The notes beneath the pieces were generated by a model. That model was not told the DNA's origin. It worked only from the letters and a program-made list of their open reading frames with translations, and did no database searches. Of a stretch of DNA of 64,000 nucleotides, positions 37,817 to 47,727 are shown piece after piece (positions within the stretch are counted from its first letter, which is position 1; each line of letters begins with the position of its first letter). Position numbers and translations under genes: made by a program. Source of the stretch: Pseudomonas protegens (GTDB lineage: Bacteria > Pseudomonadota > Gammaproteobacteria > Pseudomonadales > Pseudomonadaceae); assembly GCF_003363755.1 (NCBI RefSeq), contig NZ_CP031396.1, forward strand, positions 310,001 through 374,000, read 5' to 3'.

Positions 37817-38725
37817 CTAGAACACCGACCAGCCGATGCGTTGGCTGAGCAGCTCCAGGGCCGCCATGCCCACCAGGGAGTTGCCAGCGCTGTTGAGTTC
37901 AGGTGACCACACGCACACCGTGAACTGCCCCGGCACCACCGCGACAATCCCCCCTCCCACCCCGCTCTTGCCCGGCAAGCCGACCCGATAGGCAAAGTTG
38001 CCGGCTTCGTCGTACAGGCCACTGGTGGCCATGATCGAGTTGACCTGCTGGGTCTGGCGCCGGGTGAGGATCTGTTCACCGCTGTGCTTGCAGAAACCGT
38101 CGTTGGCCAGAAAGCAGAACGCCCGGGCCAGATCGACGCAGCTCATGCGCAAGGCGCAGTGGCTGAAATAACTGCGCAGCACCGCCTCCACATCGTTATG
38201 GAAGTTGCCGAAGGACTGCATCAGATAAGCCATGGCCGCGTTGCGGGCACGGTGCTGGTATTCCGAATCGGCCACCCGGCCATCCACCATCACCTGACTG
38301 TTGCCCGACAGGCGCCGGACAAAGTCACGCATGGACAAGGCCGGCGCGGCAAAGCGCGACTGGTTGATGTCGCAGATCACCAGGGCCCCGGCGTTGATAA
38401 AGGGGTTGCGCGGCCGACCCCGCTCGAACTCCAGCTGCACCAGGGAGTTGAACGGCTGCCCCGAAGGCTCGTGACCCAGGCGCTCCCAAATCGCCTCGCC
38501 GGAATGACCGATGGCCTGCACCAGACTGAAGACCTTGGAAATACTCTGTACCGAAAACGGCGTGTCGGCGTCACCGGCGCTGAACACCTGGCCGTCGTTG
38601 CCATACACGGCAATCCCCAGCTGGTTGGCTGGCACATCGGCCAGGGCGGGAATGTAGTTGGCGACCTGGCCTTGGCCGATCAGGGGGCGGACTTCATCGA
38701 GGATCTGGTTCAACAGGGCTTGCAT
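37817..38725 (-). CDS. glsB: Glutaminase
   Basis: The 302-residue enzyme hydrolyses L-glutamine to glutamate and ammonia. It has the beta-lactamase-fold serine-lysine pair in [12 protein letters not shown] (SxxK), followed by [10 protein letters not shown], the [20 protein letters not shown] segment and the late [15 protein letters not shown]. The ATG at 38725 gives exactly the usual family length; the ATG four codons earlier (38737) is possible but not needed. It stands alone, convergent with the lipoprotein gene. Confidence 0.95.
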   Translation of the reverse strand: MQALLNQILDEVRPLIGQGQVANYIPALADVPANQLGIAVYGNDGQVFSAGDADTPFSVQSISKVFSLVQAIGHSGEAIWERLGHEPSGQPFNSLVQLEFERGRPRNPFINAGALVICDINQSRFAAPALSMRDFVRRLSGNSQVMVDGRVADSEYQHRARNAAMAYLMQSFGNFHNDVEAVLRSYFSHCALRMSCVDLARAFCFLANDGFCKHSGEQILTRRQTQQVNSIMATSGLYDEAGNFAYRVGLPGKSGVGGGIVAVVPGQFTVCVWSPELNSAGNSLVGMAALELLSQRIGWSVF

Positions 38726-39196
38726 GGTCGGGCTCATCGTCACGGGCCCCGATACGGCTGCGGGGCTATGGCTGCTAGACGCGCGCCAGCGCCTGCGCAG
38801 CACACCCGTGTGCAAATCCTCCGCCACCTCGCAGGCGCCAGCCGGGCCAACGCCATCGCGGAGCCGGTTTGCCAACCCAAACACGCCCTAGCCCTGCACA
38901 GGTCTCGAAGGCCCCTTAGCCGGCCAGCCAACTGCTCCTCGCCCGTTGCCGCAATGCCCAGCACATGAAATCGAAATGTAATTGAGATTCGATCATTTTC
39001 AGCAGTCATAAAACACCGTATCGATGACCAACATCAGCTTGAATTAAGGTTAAAGCGCTAGAATGGCACCCGGTCACGCGCACAAAAACCTGTCATATCC
39101 AGCTTTACCCCAGCGCCACACCATTCCATGCATCGCTCCCTTTGGCAGCGCCCACCCGTTGCAAAGGGGCCCTTTGCGGCAGTCGATGTTCATGCC
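38726..39196. other. Divergent intergenic region between glsB and the ferric-reductase-like gene
   Basis: The first 200 bases are GC-rich and hold no supported gene. The last 200 are AT-rich and contain ATCGAA-N12-TTCGAT (38970-38993), an exact spaced inverted repeat that could be an operator, and promoter-like sequence around 39040-39065. Confidence 0.45.
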
Positions 39197-40483
39197 ATGA
39201 CGGCATTTCCTGAGCGGAGTCATGCACCCTTGAAAACCTGGCACACGATCGTCGGTGTCCTGCTGATCACCACCTTCACCCTCCTGCTGGAGATTCCTTC
39301 CGCCACCTGGCTGACCTCCGCCACCCTGAGCATGATCCTGGGCAGCACGGCCTTGGCCTACATGGCCCTGTCCTGCCTGCTGGCCGCCCGCTGGGGCTTG
39401 GTCGAGCGCCTGTGCGGCGGCCTCGACCGGGTCTACGAGGTGCATAAATGGCTGGGCATCTGGGCCCTGGCGTTTGCCAGCTATCACCTGGTGTTCAAGG
39501 CCAACCTGGAAGAATGGAACAGCGTGCCGATCCTCGAACTGTCGAAGTACTGGACACGCCTGGTGCGCCAACTGAGCTACGTGGCCCTGGGCCTGATCGT
39601 GCTCCTGGCGCTGAACCGCAACATTCCCTACAGCCAGTGGCGCTGGTGGCACAAGCTGTCCGGCCCGCTGTTTCTGATCGTCATCCTGCACGGACTGAGC
39701 TTCAAGTCGCCCATCACCCTGGACTCGCCCTCCGGTCTCTGGCTCGGCGCGCTGTGCATCCTCGGAGTGCTCGGGGCCCTGTACAAGCTGCTGCTCTACC
39801 CTTTCGTGGCCAAGGTCGGCGAGTACCAGGTGAGCGCGGTCAAGGTGGAGAAGAACTCCCTGCACCTGGAACTGACGCCCCTGGGTCGGGGCTTTCCGTT
39901 CAAGGCCGGCCAGTTCGCCTTTTTGTCGATGCAGGAAAAGGGCCTGCGCGAGCCGCACCCCTTCACCATCGCCAGCGCCCAGAGCGAAGACGGGCGCATC
40001 GAATTCGTGATCCGCGCCCTCGGCGACTACACCCAACGGCTGCGCAAGCAGGTGCAAACCGGCATGCGCGCTGACCTCTACGCGCCTTATGGTCGCTTCA
40101 AGCGGCCTCGGGAAGCGGCGCGGGAAATCTGGATCGGCGGCGGCGTGGGCATCTCGCCGTTCATTGCCTGGCTGCAGGATTCGGCCGCCGGGCAGTTCGA
40201 CAAGGCGACCCTGGTGTACTGCTACAACCCGTCCCGGGCCTTTCCCAGCGTCGACACCCTGCAAGGCATGGCCCAGGCCCGTGGCGTGGACTTCGTCGCC
40301 AACAGCGGCGGCACCGAATCCCTGGCCCAGACCCTCAAGCGCACGGCCACGGAAACCGACCCGCAGCAGATCCAGATCAGCTTCTGCGGACCCAAGGGCC
40401 TGCTGGCCCAGGTGCGGGAGTTGATGAACGAATACCGGATTCCCGAAGGCAACCTGCACTACGAGTTCTTCGAGTTCCGCTGA
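39197..40483 (+). CDS. Ferric-reductase-like membrane flavoprotein
   Basis: The protein is about 428 residues with a six-helix ferric reductase-like transmembrane domain, where heme-ligand His are likely in VYEVHKWLGIWALAFASYHLVF and WWHKLSGPLFLIVILHGLSF. An FAD-binding domain (EPHPFTIASAQ) and a NAD-binding domain (IWIGGGVGISPFIAWL; ISFCGPKGLLAQV) follow. It should pass electrons from NAD(P)H through FAD and heme across the membrane. The start is uncertain: ATG 39197 is used, but a TTG at 39230 follows GAGCGGAG at good spacing. The electron acceptor (ferric chelate, oxygen or periplasmic protein) is unknown. Confidence 0.85.
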   Translation: MTAFPERSHAPLKTWHTIVGVLLITTFTLLLEIPSATWLTSATLSMILGSTALAYMALSCLLAARWGLVERLCGGLDRVYEVHKWLGIWALAFASYHLVFKANLEEWNSVPILELSKYWTRLVRQLSYVALGLIVLLALNRNIPYSQWRWWHKLSGPLFLIVILHGLSFKSPITLDSPSGLWLGALCILGVLGALYKLLLYPFVAKVGEYQVSAVKVEKNSLHLELTPLGRGFPFKAGQFAFLSMQEKGLREPHPFTIASAQSEDGRIEFVIRALGDYTQRLRKQVQTGMRADLYAPYGRFKRPREAAREIWIGGGVGISPFIAWLQDSAAGQFDKATLVYCYNPSRAFPSVDTLQGMAQARGVDFVANSGGTESLAQTLKRTATETDPQQIQISFCGPKGLLAQVRELMNEYRIPEGNLHYEFFEFR

Positions 40484-42019
40484 TCAGTCACGGGCCTGAC
40501 ACGGGTGGCGCGGCTCATGCAACGCCACCCTCACCACCAGGGCAGCCAGCAGGGTGATAACCATCAACACCTGCAACAGCTGGCTGAATGCCTGGGAGTA
40601 GATGTGCAGCAACCCTTCCCGGGACAACGTCGGCAAGGACCCGGCACTGGCCGCCAGATCGCCACCGGCCAACTGCCGCGCGGCCAGCAGCGACTCCCCC
40701 GGCAGTGCCAGGCTTGCAAGGCCGTGCTGCAACAGCCCCGCCAGCAGCGCCACCACCAAGGCCAGGGCAATGCCCTCACCCGCCACCCGGGTGGTACTGA
40801 AGATGCCACTGGCCATGCCGGCCCGCTCCTTGGGCACCACGCTCACCGACAGCCCATCCATCAAGCCCCAGGGCAATCCGCTGCCCAGGCCGATCAGCAG
40901 CAATGGCCAGGCCCGCTCGACCGCGGCCTGCCCCGGCTCGATTCGACTGAGCCAGAACAGCCCGCCAGCGGCCACCAGCAACCCCAGGCTCGACAGGTTG
41001 CCGGCGCTGAACCAGCGGTTGAGCCAGCCCGCGGCAAAGGGCACCACCAGCATCGGCGCCGACAGGGCCATCATCAGGATGCCGGCGTCGATCTCGCTGT
41101 AGCCTTCGACGCCGATAAAGCGGATCGGCAGCAGGATCAGCAGCACCACGTAGCAGTAGCAGGTGGCGATGGGCAGCACTTGCACCCCGACAAAGCGCGG
41201 GTAGCGAAACAGCGACAGGTCAAGCATTGGCCGCGAGGCCCGGCGCTCCACACCAATGAACAGCCCCAGCGCCAGCAGCGCTCCCGCCAGCAACAACAGG
41301 ACCCAGGGGCTGTCCCAACCACTCTGGGGCGCCAGCAGAATGCCCCAGGTGAGCAACACCAGGGCCAGGGTGAAACTCAAGGTGCCGGGCCAGTCCACGC
41401 CTTGGGCCTCGGGGTCCCGGGATTCCTCCATGCGCGGCACGCCAAAGCCCAGGGCCAGACCACCGATCAGCGCTCCGGAGACAAAGATCCCGCGCCAGCC
41501 GCTGTGCTCGATCAGCACCCCGGCAAGGATCGGCCCAAAGGCCAGACCGACGCCGAAGGTGGTGCCCAGCAGGCTGAAGGCGCGGGTTCGCGCAGGCCCT
41601 TCGAAGGCCTGGGCCAGGGCGGCCGAGCCACCGGCCAGGGCAGCGGCGCCTGCCAGGCCCTGGACTGCGCGCAACAGGTTGAGCCACAGCAGCGACGGCA
41701 CGAACACCAGGGCCAGGGAGCTCAGGCCGAACAGCGCCACCCCCAGGCTGAACAAACGCTTGCGACCGTACTCGTCGGCCAGGGTGCCGGCCGCCATCAG
41801 CACACTGCCGAAGGTCAGCATGAAGGCGTTGGTGGTCCAGCTCAGGGCCAGCGGGCTGCCCCCCAGTTCGCGGCCAATGGCCGGCGTCGCCACCGCCACG
41901 CCGACAAAGGTCAGGGGCAACATCAAGGCCGCCAGACAGACCGCGGCCAGTACGCCATAGGAAGCCCGCTCGCGGGCACGGGCCGGCTGCCCCAGGGACA
42001 ATTCGAGTTCAGGATTCAC
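40484..42019 (-). CDS. MFS exporter, DHA2 (14-helix) family
   Basis: The 511-residue protein has 14 hydrophobic segments. MFS motif A appears as GTLADEYGRKRLFSLGVALFG, preceded by ALSWTTNAFMLTFGSVLMAAG, as in drug:H+ antiporters of the DHA2 group. The start is taken as the GTG at 42019, five bases behind GAGAGG; an upstream GTG at 42025 would overlap that site. It is divergent from a LysR gene that may control it. The exported compound is unknown. Confidence 0.87.
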   Translation of the reverse strand: MNPELELSLGQPARARERASYGVLAAVCLAALMLPLTFVGVAVATPAIGRELGGSPLALSWTTNAFMLTFGSVLMAAGTLADEYGRKRLFSLGVALFGLSSLALVFVPSLLWLNLLRAVQGLAGAAALAGGSAALAQAFEGPARTRAFSLLGTTFGVGLAFGPILAGVLIEHSGWRGIFVSGALIGGLALGFGVPRMEESRDPEAQGVDWPGTLSFTLALVLLTWGILLAPQSGWDSPWVLLLLAGALLALGLFIGVERRASRPMLDLSLFRYPRFVGVQVLPIATCYCYVVLLILLPIRFIGVEGYSEIDAGILMMALSAPMLVVPFAAGWLNRWFSAGNLSSLGLLVAAGGLFWLSRIEPGQAAVERAWPLLLIGLGSGLPWGLMDGLSVSVVPKERAGMASGIFSTTRVAGEGIALALVVALLAGLLQHGLASLALPGESLLAARQLAGGDLAASAGSLPTLSREGLLHIYSQAFSQLLQVLMVITLLAALVVRVALHEPRHPCQARD

Positions 42020-42146
42020 ACACACCTCTCAGCCCTGGTAACCCGGGCGATTTGCAGAAAAATCCATGATAGGGGTGCCGCAATAGGCGAAAAACCAGGC
42101 ATTCTTCCGCTCTTTACGGACAAAAACGCTGTAATCGAGGTGATCG

Positions 42147-43061
42147 ATGGACAACCTTAACGGCCTGCAGGTGTTTGTCTGCGTGGTCCGCAGCGGCAGC
42201 CTGGTGGGGGCCGGCGAGCGTCTTGGACTGTCCGCCTCAGCGGTGGGCAAGGCCCTGGCGCGCCTGGAACAACGACTCGGTGTGCGCTTGCTCAATCGCA
42301 GCACCCGGCGCCTGAGCCTGACGGACGAAGGCGCGCTGTTCTACGAGCGCGGCCAGCGTATCGTCGACGAGGTGCTGGAGGCCGAGGCCGAGCTGGCGCG
42401 GATCAGCGACAAGCCCCGAGGCCGGCTGCGGGTCAGCCTGCCCGCCATCGGCTATCGCATGCTGCTGCCGATCCTGCCGGAATTCGCCGCGCGCTATCCG
42501 GACATCGAGCTGGACCTGGACTTCAACGACCGGCTGATCGACGTGATCGCCGAAGGCGTCGACGCGGTGATCCGCAGCGGCGAGCTGCCAGACTCCCAAC
42601 TCAAGTCCAGGAGCCTCGGTCCCTTCGGCTTCGTGCTGATCGGCGCCCCCGGCTACTTTGCCCAGCGCGGCATCCCGCACACCCCCCAGGACCTGGAGCG
42701 GCACGCCTGCCTGCACTACAAGTTCCCCGGCGGCAACGTGCTGCAGCCATGGAATCTGCGCCTGCCCGACGGCGCGCCACCGCTGGTAATGGGCCGCGCC
42801 CTGACCAGCAACAACCTGGAATCGTTGATCCACGCCGCAAGCCAGGGCCTGGGCATCGCCTACGTGCCCGAATTCGTGGTTTGCGGCGCCCTGGCCGACG
42901 GCAGTCTGATCTCGGTGCTGGACGACTATCAGCAAGAGCGCGGCAAGTTCTCCATTCTCTGGCCCAGCAGCCGGCACTTGCTGCCAAAATTGCGGGTATT
43001 CGTCGACTTTCTCAGCCAGCGACTGAGGCTAGGCAACGCCCACAAGGAGTCCCGCTCATGA
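42147..43061 (+). CDS. LysR-family transcriptional regulator
   Basis: The 304-residue protein has an N-terminal winged helix (LQVFVCVVRSGSLVGAGERLGLSASAVGKALARLEQRLGVRLLNRSTRRLSLT) and a periplasmic-binding-protein-like effector domain. It belongs to the CrgA/AaeR-like group by its SKPRGRLRVSLP-type hinge. It is divergent from the MFS exporter, the classic layout for LysR control of a transporter. Its stop overlaps the start of the acetyltransferase gene (ATGA), so the two are co-transcribed. Confidence 0.92.
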   Translation: MDNLNGLQVFVCVVRSGSLVGAGERLGLSASAVGKALARLEQRLGVRLLNRSTRRLSLTDEGALFYERGQRIVDEVLEAEAELARISDKPRGRLRVSLPAIGYRMLLPILPEFAARYPDIELDLDFNDRLIDVIAEGVDAVIRSGELPDSQLKSRSLGPFGFVLIGAPGYFAQRGIPHTPQDLERHACLHYKFPGGNVLQPWNLRLPDGAPPLVMGRALTSNNLESLIHAASQGLGIAYVPEFVVCGALADGSLISVLDDYQQERGKFSILWPSSRHLLPKLRVFVDFLSQRLRLGNAHKESRS

Positions 43062-43606
43062 TCGACCCTGTTCCCACCCTGCACACCGAACGCCTGCTGC
43101 TGCGCCCCCTGGAACTGGCGGATGCCGAGGCCATCCAGCAGCTTTTTCCGCAGTGGGAAGTGGTGCGCTACCTCAATGCCGTGGTGCCTTGGCCCTACCC
43201 GGCCGACGGCGCCCTGAGCTACCTGCGGGACATGGCCCTGCCGGCCATGGCCCGGGGCACAGAATGGCACTGGACAATCCGTTTGCGCAGCGAGCCCAAG
43301 CAAATGATCGGCAGCATCAGCCTGATGGACGAAGCCGACAACAACCGCGGCTTCTGGCTGGCCCCGCCCTGGCAAGGCCGGGGCTACATGAGCGAAGCCT
43401 GCACCGTGGTCGACGAGTTCTGGTTCGAAGTGCTGCAACGACCGCTGATGCGGGTGCCCAAGGCTGCGCCGAACCAGGGCTCGCGGCGCATCTCCGAGCG
43501 TGGCGGCATGCACCTGGTGCGCTCCGAGAGCGGCGACTTTGTCGGCGGGCATTTCCCCCTGGACATCTGGGAAATCACCCGCGAGCAGTGGCGCCGCCGA
43601 CGCTGA
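43058..43606 (+). CDS. RimJ/RimL-type GNAT acetyltransferase
   Basis: The 182-residue protein starts MIDPVPTLHTERLLLRPLELADAEAI, the standard start of the RimJ/RimL group, and has the acetyl-CoA motif GFWLAPPWQGRGYMSEAC. The C-terminal segment differs from ribosomal enzymes in lacking the usual NxxSxxVxEK-like stretch and has PNQGSRRISERGGMHLV instead. AAGGAG precedes the ATG and the start overlaps the LysR stop. The substrate could be an antibiotic or amino acid exported by the neighbour, but this is a guess. Confidence 0.87.
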   Translation: MIDPVPTLHTERLLLRPLELADAEAIQQLFPQWEVVRYLNAVVPWPYPADGALSYLRDMALPAMARGTEWHWTIRLRSEPKQMIGSISLMDEADNNRGFWLAPPWQGRGYMSEACTVVDEFWFEVLQRPLMRVPKAAPNQGSRRISERGGMHLVRSESGDFVGGHFPLDIWEITREQWRRRR

Positions 43607-43620
43607 ACAACACCGGCGAC

Positions 43621-44541
43621 TCAGATAAAGCGCACCCCGGATCGGGGGCGCTGGTCCACGCTCAGTTCAAACACATCCGGACGCGCATAGTGGCCGACGA
43701 CGTCGTAGTCATAGCGGGCCTTCACCAGGTCAGCCGTATCGATCTCGGCACTGATCAGCCCGGCACTGCCCACCAGCGGCCCGGCCAATACATCACCCAT
43801 GGGCCCCACGATGACGCTGCCACCGGCAATCAGCGGGCGCTCTGCCGGCCAATTGGCGATCTTCAGCCCCAGCTCCTGGGGCGAGGCCTGGACCTGACAG
43901 GCGCTGACCACGAAACAACGACCTTCATGGGCGATGTGACGCATGCTCACCTGCCACATCTCGCGCTCGTCCACCGTGGGCGCGCACCAGACTTCGATGC
44001 CCTGGGCGTACATCGCGGTGCGCAGCAACGGCATCATGTTTTCCCAGCAGATCACCGCGCCGACCCGGCCCACCTGGGTGTCCAGCACCGGCAGGGTCGA
44101 GCCGTCGCCCTGGCCCCAGATCAGGCGCTCGGTGCCGGTGGGCATCAGTTTGCGGTGCTTGCCCAAGAGCCCCTGCTGTGGATCGAAATACAGCGCCGTG
44201 CAATACAGGGTGCTGCCACTGCGCTCGATCACCCCCAGCACCAGATGGGCTCCGGTACGGGTCGACAGCCCGGCCAGCGCCTCGGTCTCCGCACCCGGCA
44301 CATCGATGGCATTGGCAAAGTAACGGGCAAAGGCTTCGCGTCCCTCCGGCAGGCGGTAACCCAGTTGGGTGCCGAAGCCTTCGCCCTTGGGATAGCCCCC
44401 CAGCAGCGCTTCGGGCATCACCACCAACTGCGCACCCGCTTCGATGATGGCGACCTCATAGGAGAGGATCTGCTCCAGGGTGGCGGCCTTGCCTTCTGGC
44501 AAGGCCCCGATTTGCAGCGCGGCGACGATGGACTTGGGCAT
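43621..44541 (-). CDS. Nitrilase-superfamily carbon-nitrogen hydrolase
   Basis: The 306-residue protein carries the full catalytic triad: Glu44 in [14 protein letters not shown], Lys131 in [10 protein letters not shown] and Cys165 in [14 protein letters not shown]. The [19 protein letters not shown] and [14 protein letters not shown] segments are those of true nitrilases (branch 1) rather than amidases, so it should hydrolyse an organic nitrile to acid and ammonia. It is divergent from a LysR gene 84 bases away, the likely regulator. The natural nitrile is unknown. Confidence 0.92.
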   Translation of the reverse strand: MPKSIVAALQIGALPEGKAATLEQILSYEVAIIEAGAQLVVMPEALLGGYPKGEGFGTQLGYRLPEGREAFARYFANAIDVPGAETEALAGLSTRTGAHLVLGVIERSGSTLYCTALYFDPQQGLLGKHRKLMPTGTERLIWGQGDGSTLPVLDTQVGRVGAVICWENMMPLLRTAMYAQGIEVWCAPTVDEREMWQVSMRHIAHEGRCFVVSACQVQASPQELGLKIANWPAERPLIAGGSVIVGPMGDVLAGPLVGSAGLISAEIDTADLVKARYDYDVVGHYARPDVFELSVDQRPRSGVRFI

Positions 44542-44625
44542 GACATGACTCCTCGAACGATCAGGTGTTGCGCATTGTCCTGCCGCCGCTGATCATCGAT
44601 AAACCCCAACCCAGTGCTTAATGAT

Positions 44626-45561
44626 ATGAACCAGATGAATATCGCCAGCGTCGACCTCAACCTGCTCAAGGCTTTTGAAGCCCTGCATGACGAGTCCAGC
44701 GCCAGCCGCGCAGCCCTGCGCCTGGGAGTGACCCAATCGGCCATGAGCGCAGCCTTGCGCCGCCTGCGCGAGTTGTATGGCGATCAATTGTTCGTTCGCA
44801 CTGGCCGCGGCCTGGCGCCGACCCTCAAGGCCAATCAATTGAAACCGGTGGTCACTGAGGCCCTGAACAAATGTCGCCAGAGCCTGGCCATGGTTGCCCC
44901 GGACAGCGCCGATTATCAGGGACGCTCGGTGACGGTCGGCCTGTCGGATGATTTCGAGATTGCCTACGGCCGGCGCCTGATCGAGGCCGTGGCCCGCAGC
45001 GCACCCAAGTTGCGGCTGATCTTCCGCCAGACCCACAGCCAGATCGTCGCCGAGGCGCTGTTGCAGCGCAGCGTCGACCTGGCCATCAGCGCCGGTGGCT
45101 TTGCCGAGCGCCTGCTCAGTCGGCAGGTGCTGGGGGAAGGCGACTACCTGTGCCTGGCGGACCCGGCCAGCCTGGAGCCCGGGCAACGACAGATCGACCT
45201 TGAGGAGTTCGTTCGACGCGAACACCTGCTGGTGTCATCACAGGGGTTTATCGGCATCACCGATGAAGGATTGGCGAATCTGGGGCTCAGTCGCCAGGTC
45301 TGCGCCTCGACCACGCATTTTGCCGCGCTGCCCTTTCTGCTCAAGGGCAGCCAGGCGGTGGCGACCATTCCTGCCCATGCCGCGCGGCGCATCGCCGAGT
45401 TCACCGGCCTGCAGCTGCTGCCCTGCCCCCTGGCGCTGCCGCGCTATCCGATCGAACTGGGCTGGCGCACCAGCCCGCAGATCGACCCGCTGCTGGTGAA
45501 GGTACGTGAAGCGATTGTCGAGTGTTTCGCGATTACTTGTTCGCCGCCATCAGTCGATTGA
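44626..45561 (+). CDS. LysR-family transcriptional regulator
   Basis: The 311-residue protein has the LysR winged helix (DLNLLKAFEALHDESSASRAALRLGVTQSAMSAALRRLRELYGDQLFVRTGRGLAPT) of the NodD/PcpR-like subgroup and a C-terminal substrate-binding domain. The ATG at 44626 is used; MNIASVDLNLL at 44635 is equally possible, as no strong ribosome site is seen. Divergence from the nitrilase gene suggests it controls that gene. Its 3' end overlaps the convergent 84-aa gene by 29 bases. Confidence 0.9.
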   Translation: MNQMNIASVDLNLLKAFEALHDESSASRAALRLGVTQSAMSAALRRLRELYGDQLFVRTGRGLAPTLKANQLKPVVTEALNKCRQSLAMVAPDSADYQGRSVTVGLSDDFEIAYGRRLIEAVARSAPKLRLIFRQTHSQIVAEALLQRSVDLAISAGGFAERLLSRQVLGEGDYLCLADPASLEPGQRQIDLEEFVRREHLLVSSQGFIGITDEGLANLGLSRQVCASTTHFAALPFLLKGSQAVATIPAHAARRIAEFTGLQLLPCPLALPRYPIELGWRTSPQIDPLLVKVREAIVECFAITCSPPSVD

Positions 45562-45787
45562 CTTCACTGCGCACCATGTTGGAGTACTCCGGCGGCGACA
45601 TGCCGTCCAGTTCCGCGCGCACCCACTCGGCCCACTTGCCCTTGCGCTTGCCGCGCTCGCCGAACAACCGTGCCGCCTCGCCCTTGGCCTTGCCCAGGTT
45701 GCTCTGCCACAAGTCGAACAGACGGGACTTCTCGTCCTCGATGGCGGCGCGTTCGGCCAGGGTCTTGTTAGCCAGATTGAAACTCAT
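45533..45787 (-). CDS. Small conserved basic protein (84 aa)
   Basis: The 84-residue protein from the ATG at 45787 (behind CAGGAA) is highly charged and helical: NLANKTLAERAAIEDEKSRL, then a basic stretch FGERGKRKGKWAEWVRAELDG. It has no signal or membrane segment. I do not recognise a family. It converges on and overlaps the end of the LysR gene by 29 bases, which is unusual for this dense but orderly region, yet the composition is protein-like and the ribosome site is good. Confidence 0.7.
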   Translation of the reverse strand: MSFNLANKTLAERAAIEDEKSRLFDLWQSNLGKAKGEAARLFGERGKRKGKWAEWVRAELDGMSPPEYSNMVRSEVNRLMAANK

Positions 45788-46022
45788 GGGGAAATTCCTG
45801 CTGCGTAAAATAGGCGCCATCTTACACTGTAGGGGCTGACGGTTTTACTCAAGGGTGGCGAGCAAGGCGCAAAATGGCTGCAACTTTTGCCCCAGCGCCA
45901 GACTCCATTGCTTGTACCCGATAACTGCAGCCGCTGCCGCAGGCTGCTATCGACTTGGGCAATACGCCTGATACCGCAGGCGTGCCCTTGCACCACCGAC
46001 CACATTTCCAAGGAAAAACTTC

Positions 46023-46343
46023 ATGGCTCGCAAATCTGCCGCGCAAGCGGAAAACGATCAAATCAAGGACCAGGCCTTCAGCGAACTGCAGGCGCTGATC
46101 GAAGAATCGGAAAAGCTGCTCAAGGGCAGCGCCAGCCTGGTAGGCGAAGAAGGTGAGAGCTTGCGCCGGCAAGTGAGCCTCAAACTCAAGCAGGCGCTGG
46201 ACTCGGTGAACAACGTGCGCGAACGCAGCAAGCCGGTGGTGGACGCCACCGAGCAATACATCGGTGGCCACCCGTGGCAGACCGTGGCCATCTCCGCCGG
46301 CGTTGGCCTGGTGGTCGGCCTGTTGCTGGGCCGGCGCTCGTAA
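46023..46343 (+). CDS. DUF883 (ElaB/YqjD-like) membrane-anchored ribosome-associated protein
   Basis: The 106-residue protein has a long amphipathic helical part (DQAFSELQALIEESEKLLKG; LRRQVSLKLKQALDSVNNVRER) and a C-terminal membrane anchor with the signature HPWQTVAISAGVGLVVGLLLGRR, which defines the family. E. coli YqjD and ElaB bind 70S ribosomes and fix them to the inner membrane in stationary phase, under RpoS. AAGGAAAA precedes the ATG. It is followed by an intrinsic terminator. Confidence 0.92.
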   Translation: MARKSAAQAENDQIKDQAFSELQALIEESEKLLKGSASLVGEEGESLRRQVSLKLKQALDSVNNVRERSKPVVDATEQYIGGHPWQTVAISAGVGLVVGLLLGRRS

Positions 46344-46361
46344 CCGCCCCGCTCGCTCCAG

Positions 46362-46395
46362 GGCCAGGCGCGCCAGTGGCGGCCTGGCCTTTTTT
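46362..46395 (+). terminator. Intrinsic terminator after the DUF883 gene
   Basis: GGCCAGGC (46362-46369) pairs with GCCTGGCC (46382-46389), followed by six T. It may also lie at the end of the convergent dpkA transcript. Confidence 0.88.
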
Positions 46396-46399
46396 CGTT

Positions 46400-47437
46400 T
46401 CAGGCCTGCGCCAGCGCCCGCAGCTGTTGCAGTTGCTCCACGCCCATGGCGATTCCCTTTTGCAGCGAACGCTCGCGCTGCTGATGCCGACGATCCCCCG
46501 GTAGGCGCTTGAGTCCCACCGCGTGCATCTGCCGCACCAATTCCTGGCTGCGCTCGGCGAAGCTCTGTCCGGCGGCCTTGCTCGGGTCGATGACGATCAG
46601 CAACTGCCCGGTCCAGGGCGTCTTGGCACCGGGATGGTTGGACCAGTCGAACTCGAAGGAGAAGTGACCTCCGGTCAGGGCCGCGGCCAGCAACTCCACC
46701 ATCATCGACAGGGCCGAACCTTTGTGGCCGCCAAACGGCAGCAAGGCGCCGCCTTCGAGAATCGCCTTGGGGTCCTGGGTCGGCTGCCCCAGGCTGTCGA
46801 CGCCGATGCCAAGGGGCAAGCGCTCGCCCTTGCGCGCGGCGATCTGCACATCGCCGTGAGCGATGGCACTGGTGGCCAGGTCGAAGACGATCGGCTGGCC
46901 CTGGGCCTGGGGCGCGGCGAAGGCAATCGGATTGGTGCCGAACAACGGCCGGTCGGCGCCGTGAGGCACGACACAGGTCATGCTGTTGACCACGCTCAGG
47001 GCCACCAGCCCCTCTTCGGCAAAGGGCTCGACATCTGGCCAGAGTGCGGCGAAATGGTGCGAGTTACGGATCGCCAGCACCGCAATCCCGGCGTTGCGGG
47101 CCTTGCTGACCAGCCGCTCGCGAGCGGCCGCCAGGGCCGGTTGGGCAAAGCCGTTGCCAGCGTCGACCCGGACAAAGGCCGCCGCAACGTCTTCCACCAC
47201 AGGCACCGCCCGACCATCGACCCAGCCACTGGCCAGGGTCGAGACATAGCCGGGGATACGAAACACACCATGACTCTGGGCACCGTCGCGCTCGGCGGCG
47301 GCGCAGTTCTCGGCCAGGCAACGGGCCACTTCGGCGCGACAGCCATGACGCAGGAAAATCGTCTCCAGCAACTGCACCAGGGCCGGCAGAGAGAGGTATT
47401 CGCAAGGCGTTTCAACATCCAGGGACGATGCAGACAT
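46400..47437 (-). CDS. dpkA: Delta1-piperideine-2-carboxylate / delta1-pyrroline-2-carboxylate reductase
   Basis: The 345-residue enzyme belongs to the malate/L-lactate dehydrogenase-like family (Ldh2). The wording AERDGAQSHGVFRIPGYVSTLASGWVDG, IRNSHHFAALWPDVEPFAEEGLVALSVVNSM and GGALLPFGGHKGSALSMMVELLAAALTGGHFS is that of Pseudomonas DpkA. It reduces the cyclic imines from D-lysine and D-proline or hydroxyproline to L-pipecolate and L-proline with NADPH. No lysine or hydroxyproline genes are adjacent. The frame is full length and intact. Confidence 0.9.
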   Translation of the reverse strand: MSASSLDVETPCEYLSLPALVQLLETIFLRHGCRAEVARCLAENCAAAERDGAQSHGVFRIPGYVSTLASGWVDGRAVPVVEDVAAAFVRVDAGNGFAQPALAAARERLVSKARNAGIAVLAIRNSHHFAALWPDVEPFAEEGLVALSVVNSMTCVVPHGADRPLFGTNPIAFAAPQAQGQPIVFDLATSAIAHGDVQIAARKGERLPLGIGVDSLGQPTQDPKAILEGGALLPFGGHKGSALSMMVELLAAALTGGHFSFEFDWSNHPGAKTPWTGQLLIVIDPSKAAGQSFAERSQELVRQMHAVGLKRLPGDRRHQQRERSLQKGIAMGVEQLQQLRALAQA

Positions 47438-47727
47438 CTGAAGCTCCAGAGTAATTATTGGAGGGGGCGACAGCGTGTGACCCGGCGATTAAACAACGCT
47501 GACTGTTGGCCCTGTCAACCCGATCCCATGGCTCGCAAGGAAGGTGCCAGCGTTGCTGGCCAACCGACACGGCCGTCAGGCATGCCCATTTGTAGACACT
47601 TTGGATACATAGCGGGTTTTCAGGGCATGGCCGATGAAAATAAGTTCACTTTGATGCGCATTAGCCATGACGGCTGTTCTACAAGCCTTGCGCCGGAGGG
47701 TAGAATGCGGGAAATCAGGAAGAGTCA
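47438..47727. other. Intergenic region between dpkA and the orphan FecR
   Basis: These 290 bases separate two divergent genes. I looked for a Fur box and for an iron-starvation sigma gene and found neither; only weak AT-rich patches around 47590-47660 could be promoter. No gene is supported. Confidence 0.45.

Noticed and set aside
47590..47700. Possible Fur box before the orphan FecR gene
   Set aside because: The best alignment (around GATGAAAATAAG) matched fewer than half of the consensus positions.
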